From contig NZ_CP163443.1 in assembly GCF_041053055.1 (NCBI RefSeq), positions 7,981,001-8,045,000 of the forward strand: a stretch of 64,000 nucleotides of DNA, in the 5' to 3' direction. The position numbers and the translations under genes were made by a program. The number at the start of each line of letters is the position of its first letter. Within the stretch, counting starts at the first letter, position 1. Below, one piece after another: positions 1-8,595 of this stretch. The notes under the pieces were generated by a model. The model was given only the letters and a program-made list of their open reading frames with translations, was not told the origin of the DNA and did no database searches. Source of the DNA: Streptomyces sp. R41 (GTDB lineage Bacteria; Actinomycetota; Actinomycetes; Streptomycetales; Streptomycetaceae).

Positions 1-187
1 GGGCGCCTGGCCGATGTTCCGGCAGGAGATGAGCGCGCACACGCCCGCCCTGGTCGTGGACGACTCCCGCGGCAAGCCGTACGCACCCGACCGCGTCGAG
101 AGCCTGCGCCGCCTGCTGGCGGCGCGCTACGAGGAGGTGGGGAGGGTCGACGGGGCGGTGCTGTACGCCCGGGTGCCGGGGGAGTGA
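1..187 (+). CDS. C-terminal end of an integral-membrane protein, probably a glycosyltransferase (partial)
   Basis: An open frame enters from the left edge and stops at TGA 185-187, giving about 61 residues that begin GAWPMFRQEM and end GAVLYARVPGE. The strong codon bias and the pattern of an aromatic-rich start, a 'PALVVDD' strand and a final 'VDGAVLYAR' resemble the soluble tail of Streptomyces membrane-bound PMT/ArnT-like glycosyltransferases. That family name is from memory; the membrane and catalytic parts lie outside the window. It converges with the minus-strand gene that follows, with only about 20 bp between the two stops. Confidence 0.6.
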   Translation, partial: GAWPMFRQEMSAHTPALVVDDSRGKPYAPDRVESLRRLLAARYEEVGRVDGAVLYARVPGE

Positions 188-206
188 GGAGCGCGGGCCG
201 CGCCGG

Positions 207-629
207 TCAGCCCAGTACGGTGCGCGGCCCGGTGACCTGGGCGCCCAGTTCCGCCACCCGGCGCCGCAGCTCGCGGTCGGCCGTCACGACCAGGCACGGG
301 CGGTCGCCGGCCGCCGCCGTGAGTTCCGCGATGAGGTCGTCGCCGCTGCCGGGCGCCTCCTCCACGCGCACCCCGGGCACGGAGGCCACGCCCCGGGCCG
401 CGCCCTCGACCACCAGGATCAGCTCCAGCGGCCCGGCAAGGCCGCCCGCTCCGGACCGCGCGAACGGCACCAGCCGCTCCCTCAGACGTTCGGCGGCGGC
501 GCGGCGGTCGCGCCACCAGCCGTCGGGCACGGACCCGACGACGTTCGCGCCGTCCACAACGAGCAGCGGCAGGGGAGTGGCCGGGGCCGTGCCACCCGGG
601 GTGTCTCGGTCGTCCGCGTCGTCCGCCAT
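207..629 (-). CDS. NYN-domain (YacP-like) putative RNA-binding/nuclease protein
   Basis: A 140-residue protein starting at ATG 629. Residues about 20-140 form a PIN/NYN-like fold. The acidic positions are in 'LLVVDGANVVGS' (first Asp), 'GSGDDLIAEL' (Asp pair) and 'VVTADREL' (final Asp), as expected for a metal-dependent nuclease centre. Streptomyces homologues are often labelled NTP pyrophosphohydrolase, but the motif pattern fits the NYN family better. There is no signal peptide, so it should be cytoplasmic. It lies 4 nt downstream of the stop of the secreted protein gene on the same strand, so the two are probably co-transcribed, although no functional link is obvious. Confidence 0.8.
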   Translation of the reverse strand: MADDADDRDTPGGTAPATPLPLLVVDGANVVGSVPDGWWRDRRAAAERLRERLVPFARSGAGGLAGPLELILVVEGAARGVASVPGVRVEEAPGSGDDLIAELTAAAGDRPCLVVTADRELRRRVAELGAQVTGPRTVLG

Positions 630-633
630 GCCC

Positions 634-1611
634 TCAGGTTGTCACAGGGGCGGTCGCCCACCGGCGTGTGATCTCGCTGACGGCGGTGGCCGCGCGCTCG
701 GCGGGCGGCCCGTCGACGCGCACCTCGGGGGCGAACTCGACGTGCAGGAACGGCACGTGTGCGGCGTCGGCGGCCCGGCCCTCCACGTTCTCCTCGCCCT
801 CCAGCGGGCAGTGCCGCGCCCAGGCCCGGCACACGTGGAAGCCGTGCGTGCGCAGGGCGTCGGCCAGACCGCGGCCGTCCGCGCGGCCGGCCGATCCGGC
901 ACCGGTGGAGGCGACCACGTCGTAGCCGGGGGCCGAGGAGGCGGCCATGCCGTGCAGCTGGACCCCGGGCATCCCACGGCGGACCAACTCGGCGCAGATG
1001 GCGTAGAAGACGGTGTCCCGGCGGTGCGCCATGTCCGCGGAGTTCCCGCGTCCGGCTTTGCGATGTGCTCCTGCGATCACGAGAACGCCGCCGGGGGAGT
1101 CGCGCAGAACCCGGACGCCCAGCTGTTCGGTGCCGTGGTCGGCGACCGGGTGCGGGACCTGGACCGACCAGCGCGGACGGTGGTCCAGGTCCATATAGAC
1201 CCGGCCCCAGCCGCGCGGCGTCACGGCGTCGTCGGTGCGGTCGGCCACTTCGGTGTAGCGGTGTTTGGAGACCCGGTCGAAGACGGTGCGCACCGTGAAG
1301 TCGCGTTGAGAAAGCAATCGTTCCGCTTGCTCACGGTGGCCGTCGACGAGCAGGCCGACCGCCTCGGCGATGGCTGTACGGTCCGCTCGGCCGGGCTGCC
1401 GGTAGCCGTGGTCCGGGCCGAAGCGGCTGGTGTAGTCCTCCACCTCGCGCGCCAGGTCGACCTGCTGGGCACCCGTGCCGGAACGGGGGCCGGGAGCGGC
1501 CTCACCCTTGTCGCGGGTGGCGCGGAGCACAGCGGTCAGCCCGCCGGCGAGACCAGCGATAACCAGTAGAATTGTTGCGATCGTTATGATCCGCGAGCGA
1601 GTGGCTCTCAT
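634..1611 (-). CDS. Membrane-anchored protein, candidate poly-gamma-glutamate hydrolase-like zinc peptidase
   Basis: A 325-residue protein with an N-terminal membrane anchor (residues about 8-30) followed by an exported domain. Two segments look catalytic. One is 'VPHPVADHGTEQL', with spaced His/Asp/Glu; the other is 'GAHRKAG...ADMAHRRDTVF' followed by 'VQLHGMA'. This spacing of His and Glu recalls zinc-carboxypeptidase-like hydrolases, including the phage/Bacillus PGA hydrolase family, but I cannot confirm that family by eye. Its position, divergent from a CapA-like gene and next to pgsB/pgsC, makes a role in trimming or releasing polyglutamate plausible (inference). The start codon is only 20 nt from the start of the divergent gene. 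Confidence 0.55.
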   Translation of the reverse strand: MRATRSRIITIATILLVIAGLAGGLTAVLRATRDKGEAAPGPRSGTGAQQVDLAREVEDYTSRFGPDHGYRQPGRADRTAIAEAVGLLVDGHREQAERLLSQRDFTVRTVFDRVSKHRYTEVADRTDDAVTPRGWGRVYMDLDHRPRWSVQVPHPVADHGTEQLGVRVLRDSPGGVLVIAGAHRKAGRGNSADMAHRRDTVFYAICAELVRRGMPGVQLHGMAASSAPGYDVVASTGAGSAGRADGRGLADALRTHGFHVCRAWARHCPLEGEENVEGRAADAAHVPFLHVEFAPEVRVDGPPAERAATAVSEITRRWATAPVTT

Positions 1612-1631
1612 GGTTGTATCAAGATATCCCG

Positions 1632-2846
1632 GTGAACAAATGCCGTAGCCGCACCCTGCTGACCCTGCTGATCCCGCTCCTCGCCGCCGCCGTCGCCGGC
1701 TGCGGCCTCACCTCGGACGACGGGGGCGACCAGGGCGGCGGGCGTTCCTTCACCGTCGCGGCGGCCGGGGACATCCTGATGCATCCCGAGCTGGTCGACC
1801 AGGCCCGCAAGGACGCCAAGCGCACCGGCAAGGGCGTGGCCGGGCTGGACTTCGGGCCGATGATGGCCGGGATCAAGCCGGTGATCAGCAAGGCCGACCT
1901 GGCGATCTGCCACTTCGAGCCGGTGATGGGCACCGAGAAGGGTCCGTTCGAGGGGTTCCCGGACTTCCAGGTGCCGCCGCAGACCGCGAAGACCATCAAG
2001 GACCTCGGCTACGACACCTGCTCCACCGCCTCCAACCACACGCTCGACCACGGGTACACCGGAGTGAAGCGCACCCTGGACGCGCTGGACGCCGCCGGCG
2101 TGAAGCACACGGGCTCCTTCCGCACCCAGAAGGAGGCGCTCACCCCGCTGATCATGAACGTCAAGGGTGTGAAGGTCGCGCAGATATCGTTCGCGTACGG
2201 CTTCAATGAGCCGCACCAGATGCCGAAGGGCAAGCCGTGGGTCGCCAACCAGCAGAGCCTCGGCCGGATCAAGGACGCTGAGCAGCGGGCCCGCAAGGCC
2301 GGCGCCGAGGTGGTGATCCTCTCCCTGCACTGGGGCCACGAGCATGAGCCGAGCGCCACCGCCACGCAGCTCTCCTTCGCCCGGCAGCTCGCCCACCACA
2401 CCGGCATCAACCTCGTCATCGGCCACCACGCGCACGTCGTCCAGCCGATGGAGAAGGTCGACGGCCTCTGGGTCGTATACGGCATGGGGAACCAGATCGC
2501 CCGCCACGAGCAGCCGACGGGGCTGACCGAGGAGGGCGTGATCGGATGGTTCACGTTCACCGAGCACGGCAAGGGCCACTGGGAGGTCCAGCCCCGTTTC
2601 GAGCCGACGATGCTGCAGATCCCGCCGGACGCCGAGAATGCCACGGACGGCGGCAAGGCCACGTACGGCGACGACGACGTCCGGGACTACCGCCTGCTGG
2701 ACGTGCCCACCGCGCTCCGGGACGACCACGACCTCACCGACGGGCAGCGGGCCCGGCTGCGGCTCGCCTTCGAGCGCACCGAGGGCACCTTGTACAACCG
2801 CGGCGCGGCCAAGGACGGTCTGAAGCCGCTGACCCCGATGCCCTGA
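1632..2846 (+). CDS. CapA/PgsA-like poly-gamma-glutamate biosynthesis lipoprotein
   Basis: A lipoprotein of about 404 residues. The signal peptide ends in the lipobox 'AAVAGC', so the mature Cys would be lipid-modified on the outer face of the membrane. The body shows the CapA (PGA_cap) metallophosphatase-like fold with 'AAGDILMHPEL', 'TASNHTLDHG', 'SLHWGHEHEP', 'VIGHHAHVVQP' and 'VYGMGNQIA'. In Bacillus, CapA/PgsA is needed for polyglutamate polymerisation or export with PgsB and PgsC. I chose GTG 1632 because it gives a compact signal peptide; TTG 1614 in the same frame is an alternative. Unlike Bacillus, where the order is B-C-A, capA lies upstream here, separated from pgsB by the double-HAMP gene. 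Confidence 0.85.
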   Translation: MNKCRSRTLLTLLIPLLAAAVAGCGLTSDDGGDQGGGRSFTVAAAGDILMHPELVDQARKDAKRTGKGVAGLDFGPMMAGIKPVISKADLAICHFEPVMGTEKGPFEGFPDFQVPPQTAKTIKDLGYDTCSTASNHTLDHGYTGVKRTLDALDAAGVKHTGSFRTQKEALTPLIMNVKGVKVAQISFAYGFNEPHQMPKGKPWVANQQSLGRIKDAEQRARKAGAEVVILSLHWGHEHEPSATATQLSFARQLAHHTGINLVIGHHAHVVQPMEKVDGLWVVYGMGNQIARHEQPTGLTEEGVIGWFTFTEHGKGHWEVQPRFEPTMLQIPPDAENATDGGKATYGDDDVRDYRLLDVPTALRDDHDLTDGQRARLRLAFERTEGTLYNRGAAKDGLKPLTPMP

Positions 2847-3073
2847 CGGCGGCGGCCGACCGAATGACCCGCACGTTTGCCCAGAACTAGCTGCATAAAC
2901 GCGGATGTTGCGCAGATCACATGGGTAAGTGCGCAACTTGATGGGGCTCTTACCTATCTGAGTGCTGTGGATACACCTGAGCAACAGTTGTGCCCCTAGT
3001 GCACACAGATTCGAAACATGTCCCGGCTTCCTCGTGCGGACCGATCACCCGCACGCCCTGAGAGGACCCTCCC

Positions 3074-5383
3074 TTGGCGTCACCGCCCCCGTCGCGGCAG
3101 CACCGAGCTCGCCGACGAGCCGATATGTCGCTGATCGGAGGCATCCGCCCGCCGATCGCGGTCCTGTCGGTGCTGCTGCTGTCACTCGCCGGTATCACGG
3201 CACTCGTGCTGGGCCGCGTCGACAACGGCGGGGTGCCGAAAGCGGTGCAGACCTCTCAGCAGCACTTCGCGGAGGACGGCGCCATCGCGCTGCGTGCCTC
3301 CATCGACGAGTCCGTCACCGACCTCACCCGGTCCGCCGCGCTGTTCAGCGCCGGCCAGCCGGTCTCCGGCGACGCCGTCCTGGACAAGCTCGGCAGCACC
3401 TACCAAAAGTGGACGGGTACCGCCGTCGTCGAGATCCGCACCGGCAAGCTGGTCGCGGCCCGCGGCGAGACCGTCCCGCTGACCTCGGTGAACGCCTCCG
3501 CTCTCGGCGACGAGGGCGGACTCGCGCCGCGCATGGTCCAGCTGAAGAACGGTGAGGCGCGCCTGCTGTCCTTCGCGCTGCTGTCGTGGCCGGGCAAACC
3601 GCAGCTGCTGCTCGTGGCCTCCAACAACCTGACGTTCCCCGGCATCAGCCTCGGCCAGTTCCGCTCCATCGCCGTGGTCGACCGCGACGGCGCGATCCTC
3701 AGCAGCGACGGCATTCCCGAGCCCGAGCAGGTACGCACCAGCACCGACCGCAAGGAGATCAAGCTCTCCCGCAAGCAGCTGAAGGACTTCGCCCAGCTCG
3801 CCGCCCGCAAGGCCCGGCAGGACCCGCGCAGCAGCAAGGAGCCCGGCACCGGCGGCTACCAGGGCGTCAGCGGCAGCCTGGTCGGCGGGCACGTGCTGAG
3901 CGACCGGTCCGTCGCCGGATACGCCACGCTGGCCGCACCCGACCCCGGGGAGGTCACCACCGCCTCAGGCCTCGGCCTGTCCGTGGTGGCCATGGTCAAG
4001 GTGGCCGAGGACCCCACGCGCACCCAATCCCTGGTGGTCGGCCTGCTGGCGGGCGGCGCGCTCCTCGTCGTCGGCGCCATCGCCGTGGCGGTGCTGCTGG
4101 GCACCGTGCAGCGCCCGCTGATCCGGCTGTTCCTGGAGTCCCGCCGACTCACCCGCGGCGATCTGACCCGGCCCGTCACCGTCCCCGGCTACGGCGAGGC
4201 GCGCCGCGTCGGCCACTCCCTGGAACAGCTGCGCCGCCAGCTGCTCGGCGAGAGCGCCGACGCCACCCGCCCCACGCCGCGCCCGCGCGGACTGCGCCGG
4301 ATCGGCACCCGGGCCCTGCTCGCGGTCTGCGCGGTGCTGCTGCTGGCCTGGTCGGCACCGCTGATGCTGCTGATCAACCGCGCCGACAGCACGGCTGTCG
4401 TACCGCAGCAGCTCGTCAGCGACCAGCGCGAACGCACCGACACGCTCAGCGACCGGGTGCGCCGCGCGCTCAACGAGGGCAGCGCCGACCTGGAGTCGGT
4501 CGGCTCCCTCATCGGCAACCGCACCGAACCCGAGGCCATGGAGAAGGTGCTGGAACGCACCCTCGACGAGAACCGGCGCTACCGCTCCCTCTACGTCGTC
4601 GACTCCTCGGGCGAGATCCTGGCCCGGAAGGGCAAGGACCCCAAGATGATCCGCTCCCACCGGGTCTCCGACACCCCGATCCGGCTGCTGGGCCGCGGCG
4701 GCAAGGAGCCCGTCGTCGTCGCCAACGCCGATATCCCCGGCCGGGACGGCGCGCAGCTGGTCGGCGAGTTCCGCGTCGAGTTCCTCAACGCCCTGCTGAC
4801 CCGGCCGGGCATGGGCGTGGTCCGCCTCGTGGACGACCACAACAAGGTCATCGCCGGCAACACCGGCTTCCTCGCCTTCCAGGGGCTGCCCGACGACCAC
4901 CTCAAGGACCTGGTCGCGGCCAGCGCCCAGCGGCTCGGCAAGAAGGCCCGCGCGAACGGGGTGCTCTACCGCGAGCACGGTGTGCGGATCGCCGCCGCCG
5001 CCCCGTTCGCCGGCAGCGGCCCCGCCGAGTCCCTCGGCTGGAGCGTGGTCAGCTGGCAGCCCGCCAACCGGCTCGCCATCCCCGAGTACGACGCCCAGAA
5101 CCGCACCGTGCTCGCCGGACTGCTCGGCGCCGCCGCGGCCGTCGCCTGCCTGGGCTGGCTGCACATCGTGGTGGCCCGGCCGCTGCGCTCGCTGGCCGAC
5201 CGGGCCGAGGCGCTGGCCGGCGGCGACCGCAAGACCGTGCTGTTCCCGCAGCACCACGATGAGGTCGGCGCGGTCACCCGCTCCCTGGAACTCATCCGGC
5301 AGCAGCTGCAGGACCAGCGCCGGCAGCAGCCCCGCCGCACCCCGCCCCAGGCGTCCGCGCCGCAGCAGTACACAAGGAACTGA
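3074..5383 (+). CDS. Four-TM double-sensor, double-HAMP membrane protein without an output domain
   Basis: A 769-residue protein built as a tandem duplication. The first half has TM1 (about 24-47), an extracellular cache-like region to about 316, TM2 (about 317-343) and HAMP-like helices (about 345-392). The second half has TM3 (about 412-435), an extracellular region (to about 676), TM4 (about 678-700) and a second HAMP-like segment (about 701-750). It ends in a Gln/Arg/Pro-rich tail. No histidine kinase, cyclase or methyl-accepting domain follows either HAMP. I chose TTG 3074 because GAGAGGA lies 7 nt upstream; ATG 3125 is an alternative. pgsB starts 6 nt after its stop, so it is part of the PGA operon. 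It may sense or scaffold PGA synthesis (inference). Confidence 0.8.
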   Translation: MASPPPSRQHRARRRADMSLIGGIRPPIAVLSVLLLSLAGITALVLGRVDNGGVPKAVQTSQQHFAEDGAIALRASIDESVTDLTRSAALFSAGQPVSGDAVLDKLGSTYQKWTGTAVVEIRTGKLVAARGETVPLTSVNASALGDEGGLAPRMVQLKNGEARLLSFALLSWPGKPQLLLVASNNLTFPGISLGQFRSIAVVDRDGAILSSDGIPEPEQVRTSTDRKEIKLSRKQLKDFAQLAARKARQDPRSSKEPGTGGYQGVSGSLVGGHVLSDRSVAGYATLAAPDPGEVTTASGLGLSVVAMVKVAEDPTRTQSLVVGLLAGGALLVVGAIAVAVLLGTVQRPLIRLFLESRRLTRGDLTRPVTVPGYGEARRVGHSLEQLRRQLLGESADATRPTPRPRGLRRIGTRALLAVCAVLLLAWSAPLMLLINRADSTAVVPQQLVSDQRERTDTLSDRVRRALNEGSADLESVGSLIGNRTEPEAMEKVLERTLDENRRYRSLYVVDSSGEILARKGKDPKMIRSHRVSDTPIRLLGRGGKEPVVVANADIPGRDGAQLVGEFRVEFLNALLTRPGMGVVRLVDDHNKVIAGNTGFLAFQGLPDDHLKDLVAASAQRLGKKARANGVLYREHGVRIAAAAPFAGSGPAESLGWSVVSWQPANRLAIPEYDAQNRTVLAGLLGAAAAVACLGWLHIVVARPLRSLADRAEALAGGDRKTVLFPQHHDEVGAVTRSLELIRQQLQDQRRQQPRRTPPQASAPQQYTRN

Positions 5384-5389
5384 TCACCC

Positions 5390-7009
5390 GTGCTCTTCCT
5401 CTACACCGTGCTGCTGGTGTGCTGCGCGATCCTGCTCGTCGCGGGAATCGTGGAGCAGCGGCGGCACTTCACCAACCTGGACCACATACCCAGCCGGGTT
5501 CTGGTCAACGGCATCCGCGGCAAGTCGTCCATCACGCGGCTGTGCGCGGGCGCCCTGCGCGGCGGCGGGCTGACGACCGTGGCCAAGACCACCGGCACCG
5601 CGGCCCGCTTCATCCACCCGGACGCCACCGAGGAGCCGGTCTACCGCAAGTTCGGCATCGCCAACGTGGTCGAGCAGATCGGCATCGTTCGGCGCGCCGC
5701 CGCGTACCAGCCGGACGCGCTCGTCATCGAATGCATGGCCGTCATGCCGGCCCTGCAGGAGATCAACCAGTCCAAGCTGATCCGCTCCACGATCGGCGTG
5801 CTGTGCAACGTCCGCGAGGACCACCTTGCCGAGATGGGCCCCACCCTGGACGACGTGGCGCGCTCGCTGTGCCGCTCGATGCCGGAGGACGGCATCTGCG
5901 TCACCGCCGAGAAGGACCGCTTCGACATCCTCCAGGAGGAGGCCGACGCCCGGAACTGCCGGCTCATCTACGCCGACCCGGACACGGTCAGCGACGAGGA
6001 GCTGCGCGGCTTCAGCTGGTTCACCTTCAAGGAGAACGTGGCCATCGCGCTGACCGTCGCCGAACTCCTCGGCATCGACCGGGAGACGGCACTGAAGGGT
6101 ATGTACGAGGCCCCGCCGGACCCCGGTGTCCTCTCCGTCGAGCGCTATCTGACGCCCGAGGGGAAGAAGGTGCGCTTCGCCAACGTCTTCGCGGCCAACG
6201 ACCCCGAGTCGACGCTGATGAACATCAACCAGCTGCTCGACCTCGGCGCCATCCACCGCCCGCTCAACGTGGTCATCAACTGCCGCCCCGACCGAGTCGA
6301 ACGCAACGGGCAGATGGGCGAGATCATCCCCGACCTCGACCCCGAGCGCGTCTTCGTCATCGGCCACCCGGCCAAGTCCGCCATCGACGCCATCCCCGCC
6401 GAGTTCCGTTCGCGCGCCGTCGACCTCGGTGGCGACAAGCGCGACCCGGAGGAGTTCATGGCCAAGCTGCTGGAGCAGCTCGGCCCGGACTCCTCGCTGG
6501 TCGCGATCGGCAACATCCACGGCCAGGGCGAGAATCTGCTGGAGCACCTCGCCGAACTCCCGCCGGACGACAGCGCCGACGAGCCCGTGGCCGAAGCCCC
6601 GGCCGGCCGCGCCGGGACGGCGCCCGCCGTGGTGGAGCACGTCGAGACCGTGCAGCTGTACGCGCCCCGCATCGACCCGTACCAGGGTTACCCGGAGGCG
6701 TACGAGTCGCGCTACGCGCAGCAGCCGTACGTCCAGCAGCTCCCCGTGCAGCGCGACGCCGTATACCCGTACCCGTACCCGGACCCGGAGCGGGCGAGCC
6801 AGACGGGATACGGCCAGCCGTATCCGGACGACGCCTGGACGCAGCAGTACCACGGTGACCAGCCCGCCCCCGCCGCGCCGCAGGCGCACCCGGAAGGCGG
6901 CCCCTCGCTCGGACAGGGCCCGTCCCGCGGGCTGTTCGAGCCCCGCATTCCTCCCCAGCCTTCCGCCGACGACAGCCAGCAGTGGCACAGCCCAGGAGAA
7001 CAGCGTTGA
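5390..7009 (+). CDS. pgsB: Poly-gamma-glutamate synthase subunit PgsB/CapB
   Basis: A 539-residue protein starting at GTG 5390, with AAGGA about 11 nt upstream. An N-terminal membrane anchor (residues 2-20) precedes a Mur-ligase-like ATPase with the PgsB-type P-loop 'NGIRGKSS' (40-47). Further motifs are 'VIECMAVMPALQEINQ', 'CNVREDHLAEMG' and 'FANVFAANDPEST', all characteristic of CapB/PgsB amide ligases that join glutamate through the gamma-carboxyl using ATP. Bacillus PgsB is about 393 residues. The extra 140 or so C-terminal residues here are Tyr/Pro/Gln-rich and look disordered. The stop overlaps the pgsC start (TTGA), implying translational coupling. Confidence 0.93.
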   Translation: MLFLYTVLLVCCAILLVAGIVEQRRHFTNLDHIPSRVLVNGIRGKSSITRLCAGALRGGGLTTVAKTTGTAARFIHPDATEEPVYRKFGIANVVEQIGIVRRAAAYQPDALVIECMAVMPALQEINQSKLIRSTIGVLCNVREDHLAEMGPTLDDVARSLCRSMPEDGICVTAEKDRFDILQEEADARNCRLIYADPDTVSDEELRGFSWFTFKENVAIALTVAELLGIDRETALKGMYEAPPDPGVLSVERYLTPEGKKVRFANVFAANDPESTLMNINQLLDLGAIHRPLNVVINCRPDRVERNGQMGEIIPDLDPERVFVIGHPAKSAIDAIPAEFRSRAVDLGGDKRDPEEFMAKLLEQLGPDSSLVAIGNIHGQGENLLEHLAELPPDDSADEPVAEAPAGRAGTAPAVVEHVETVQLYAPRIDPYQGYPEAYESRYAQQPYVQQLPVQRDAVYPYPYPDPERASQTGYGQPYPDDAWTQQYHGDQPAPAAPQAHPEGGPSLGQGPSRGLFEPRIPPQPSADDSQQWHSPGEQR

Positions 7010-7488
7010 TCCCCTCCGTCCTCACCCCCGAGATCGCCGCGATCGGCATCGGCCTGGGGTTGATGTTCTCGCTGATGTGCTACCTGACGACCAACCTGTC
7101 GCCGGGCGGCATGATCACGCCCGGATGGCTCGCGCTCACCCTCATCGAGGACCTGCAGCGGGCCGCGCTGGTGGTCGGCGTGACCGTCCTGACGTACCTC
7201 GCCACGCTGCTCATGCAGAAGTTCGTCATCCTGTACGGCAAGCGGCTGTTCGCGGCTGTGGTGCTCAGCGGCGTGCTCATCCAGGCCACCGTGATCATCG
7301 TGCTGCAGATGGAGTTCCCACTGCTGTACGCCAACCAGACGCTCGGGTTCATCGTCCCGGGCCTGATCGGCTACCAACTGGTCCGCCAGCCCAAGGGCGC
7401 GACGCTGCTGTCCGTCGGATCGGTCACCCTCGCCACGTATGTGGTGCTGACCGCCGGCATCCTGCTGGGCGCCATGCCCTCCGCCTGA
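7006..7488 (+). CDS. pgsC: Poly-gamma-glutamate synthase membrane subunit PgsC/CapC
   Basis: A 160-residue, very hydrophobic protein with about five membrane helices, close to the 149 residues of Bacillus PgsC. Matching motifs include 'LTPEIAAIGIGLGLMFSL', 'SPGGMITPGWLAL', 'YGKRLFA' and 'FIVPGLIGYQL'. It forms the membrane part of the PgsBC synthase. I chose the TTG start at 7006 because AGGAG sits 6-9 nt upstream and the codon overlaps the pgsB stop by 4 nt (TTGA). The next gene follows after 37 nt in the same direction. Confidence 0.92.
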   Translation: MIPSVLTPEIAAIGIGLGLMFSLMCYLTTNLSPGGMITPGWLALTLIEDLQRAALVVGVTVLTYLATLLMQKFVILYGKRLFAAVVLSGVLIQATVIIVLQMEFPLLYANQTLGFIVPGLIGYQLVRQPKGATLLSVGSVTLATYVVLTAGILLGAMPSA

Positions 7489-7525
7489 GCCCGCCTGTTC
7501 CCGACGCATACCAGGAGCCCTCACC

Positions 7526-8581
7526 ATGCCGAAGCGCAAAGGCCGCCCCGTCGTCCATGCGGCGACGGTGCTCGCGCTGCTCGCGGGCAGCGCGTACTTC
7601 ACGTACGAACTGCGCAAGGACGAACAGGCGAAGGTCCCGGCCGCCCAGACGGTCACCGACAACGCCCTGCAGAACTCGGGCAAGGCGACCGGCAAGCAGA
7701 CCTGGGAGCGGCTGAACGACCCGGCGCGTTCCGTGCTGCGCGACGCCAGGGGCGCGGTCATCGCCACCTTCACCGACGGCGCCCGCACCGCCACCCTCAA
7801 GGGCCCGTCCCGCACCTTCACCGAACCGGCCAACACCAGCACCAAGGTGGTCACCGACGACTGGGTCCGTCTCATGCCGGAGCCCTGGACCAAGGGCGCC
7901 CAGAACCAGCAGTGGTTCAAGGACTGGTTCAAGCAGTACTACAGCAGCCAGGAGGACGACGTCTTCGCGATCGCCTTCCAGTACGTGCAGGGCGCGCCGG
8001 TGAAGAAGGACTCCACGGGCGTGCCGTACGAGGGCGACGCGGTGTTCGGCCCGTACAAGGCGGACGGTGTGGACCGCCTGGAGCAGAACGACTTCTACGA
8101 CTACCTCGGCATCCCGTACACCTTCCGCAACGGGACCACGATGGAGCCGCGCAAGGAGCGCTACCGCGCGCTGGACTGCTCCGGCTTCATGCGGATGGTG
8201 TGGGGCTACCGGTCCCGCTACCCGCTGATGGCCACCGACACCCTCGGCGACGGCCTGCCCCGCTCGGCCAACGGCATGGCCCGCTCCAAGGTCGGCGTCG
8301 ACATCATCAAGCTCCAGGGCTCCGCCCCCTGGTACACCCGCCCGAAGAACATCGACACGCTGCAGCCGGGCGACCTGCTGTTCTTCAAGATGGACCACCG
8401 CACCGCCGACCACATCGACCACGTCGCCCTCTACCTGGGGCTGGACGCCGAGGGACACAAGGTCTTCGTCTCCAGCCGCAAGGAGCAGAACGGCCCGACG
8501 ATCGGCGACAAGGGCGGTGTCTCCCGCATCGACGGCAACGGCTTCTACGCCGAGCTGTTCCGCAGCGCCAAGCGCCTGTGA
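7526..8581 (+). CDS. NlpC/P60 family cell-wall or polyglutamate peptidase
   Basis: A 351-residue protein with an N-terminal signal anchor (about 10-28), a region of about 180 residues of unknown fold, then a C-terminal NlpC/P60 cysteine peptidase domain. The catalytic Cys is about 218 in 'LDCSGF' and the His about 299 in 'DHVALYLG'. These enzymes cleave gamma-D-glutamyl bonds in peptidoglycan, and the Bacillus PGA hydrolase PgdS belongs to the same clan. As the last gene of the pgs operon it is a good candidate for cutting or releasing polyglutamate, or for making room in the wall for it (inference). The start is ATG 7526 with AGGAG upstream. Confidence 0.85.
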   Translation: MPKRKGRPVVHAATVLALLAGSAYFTYELRKDEQAKVPAAQTVTDNALQNSGKATGKQTWERLNDPARSVLRDARGAVIATFTDGARTATLKGPSRTFTEPANTSTKVVTDDWVRLMPEPWTKGAQNQQWFKDWFKQYYSSQEDDVFAIAFQYVQGAPVKKDSTGVPYEGDAVFGPYKADGVDRLEQNDFYDYLGIPYTFRNGTTMEPRKERYRALDCSGFMRMVWGYRSRYPLMATDTLGDGLPRSANGMARSKVGVDIIKLQGSAPWYTRPKNIDTLQPGDLLFFKMDHRTADHIDHVALYLGLDAEGHKVFVSSRKEQNGPTIGDKGGVSRIDGNGFYAELFRSAKRL

Positions 8582-8595
8582 GCGGGCGACGGGTG

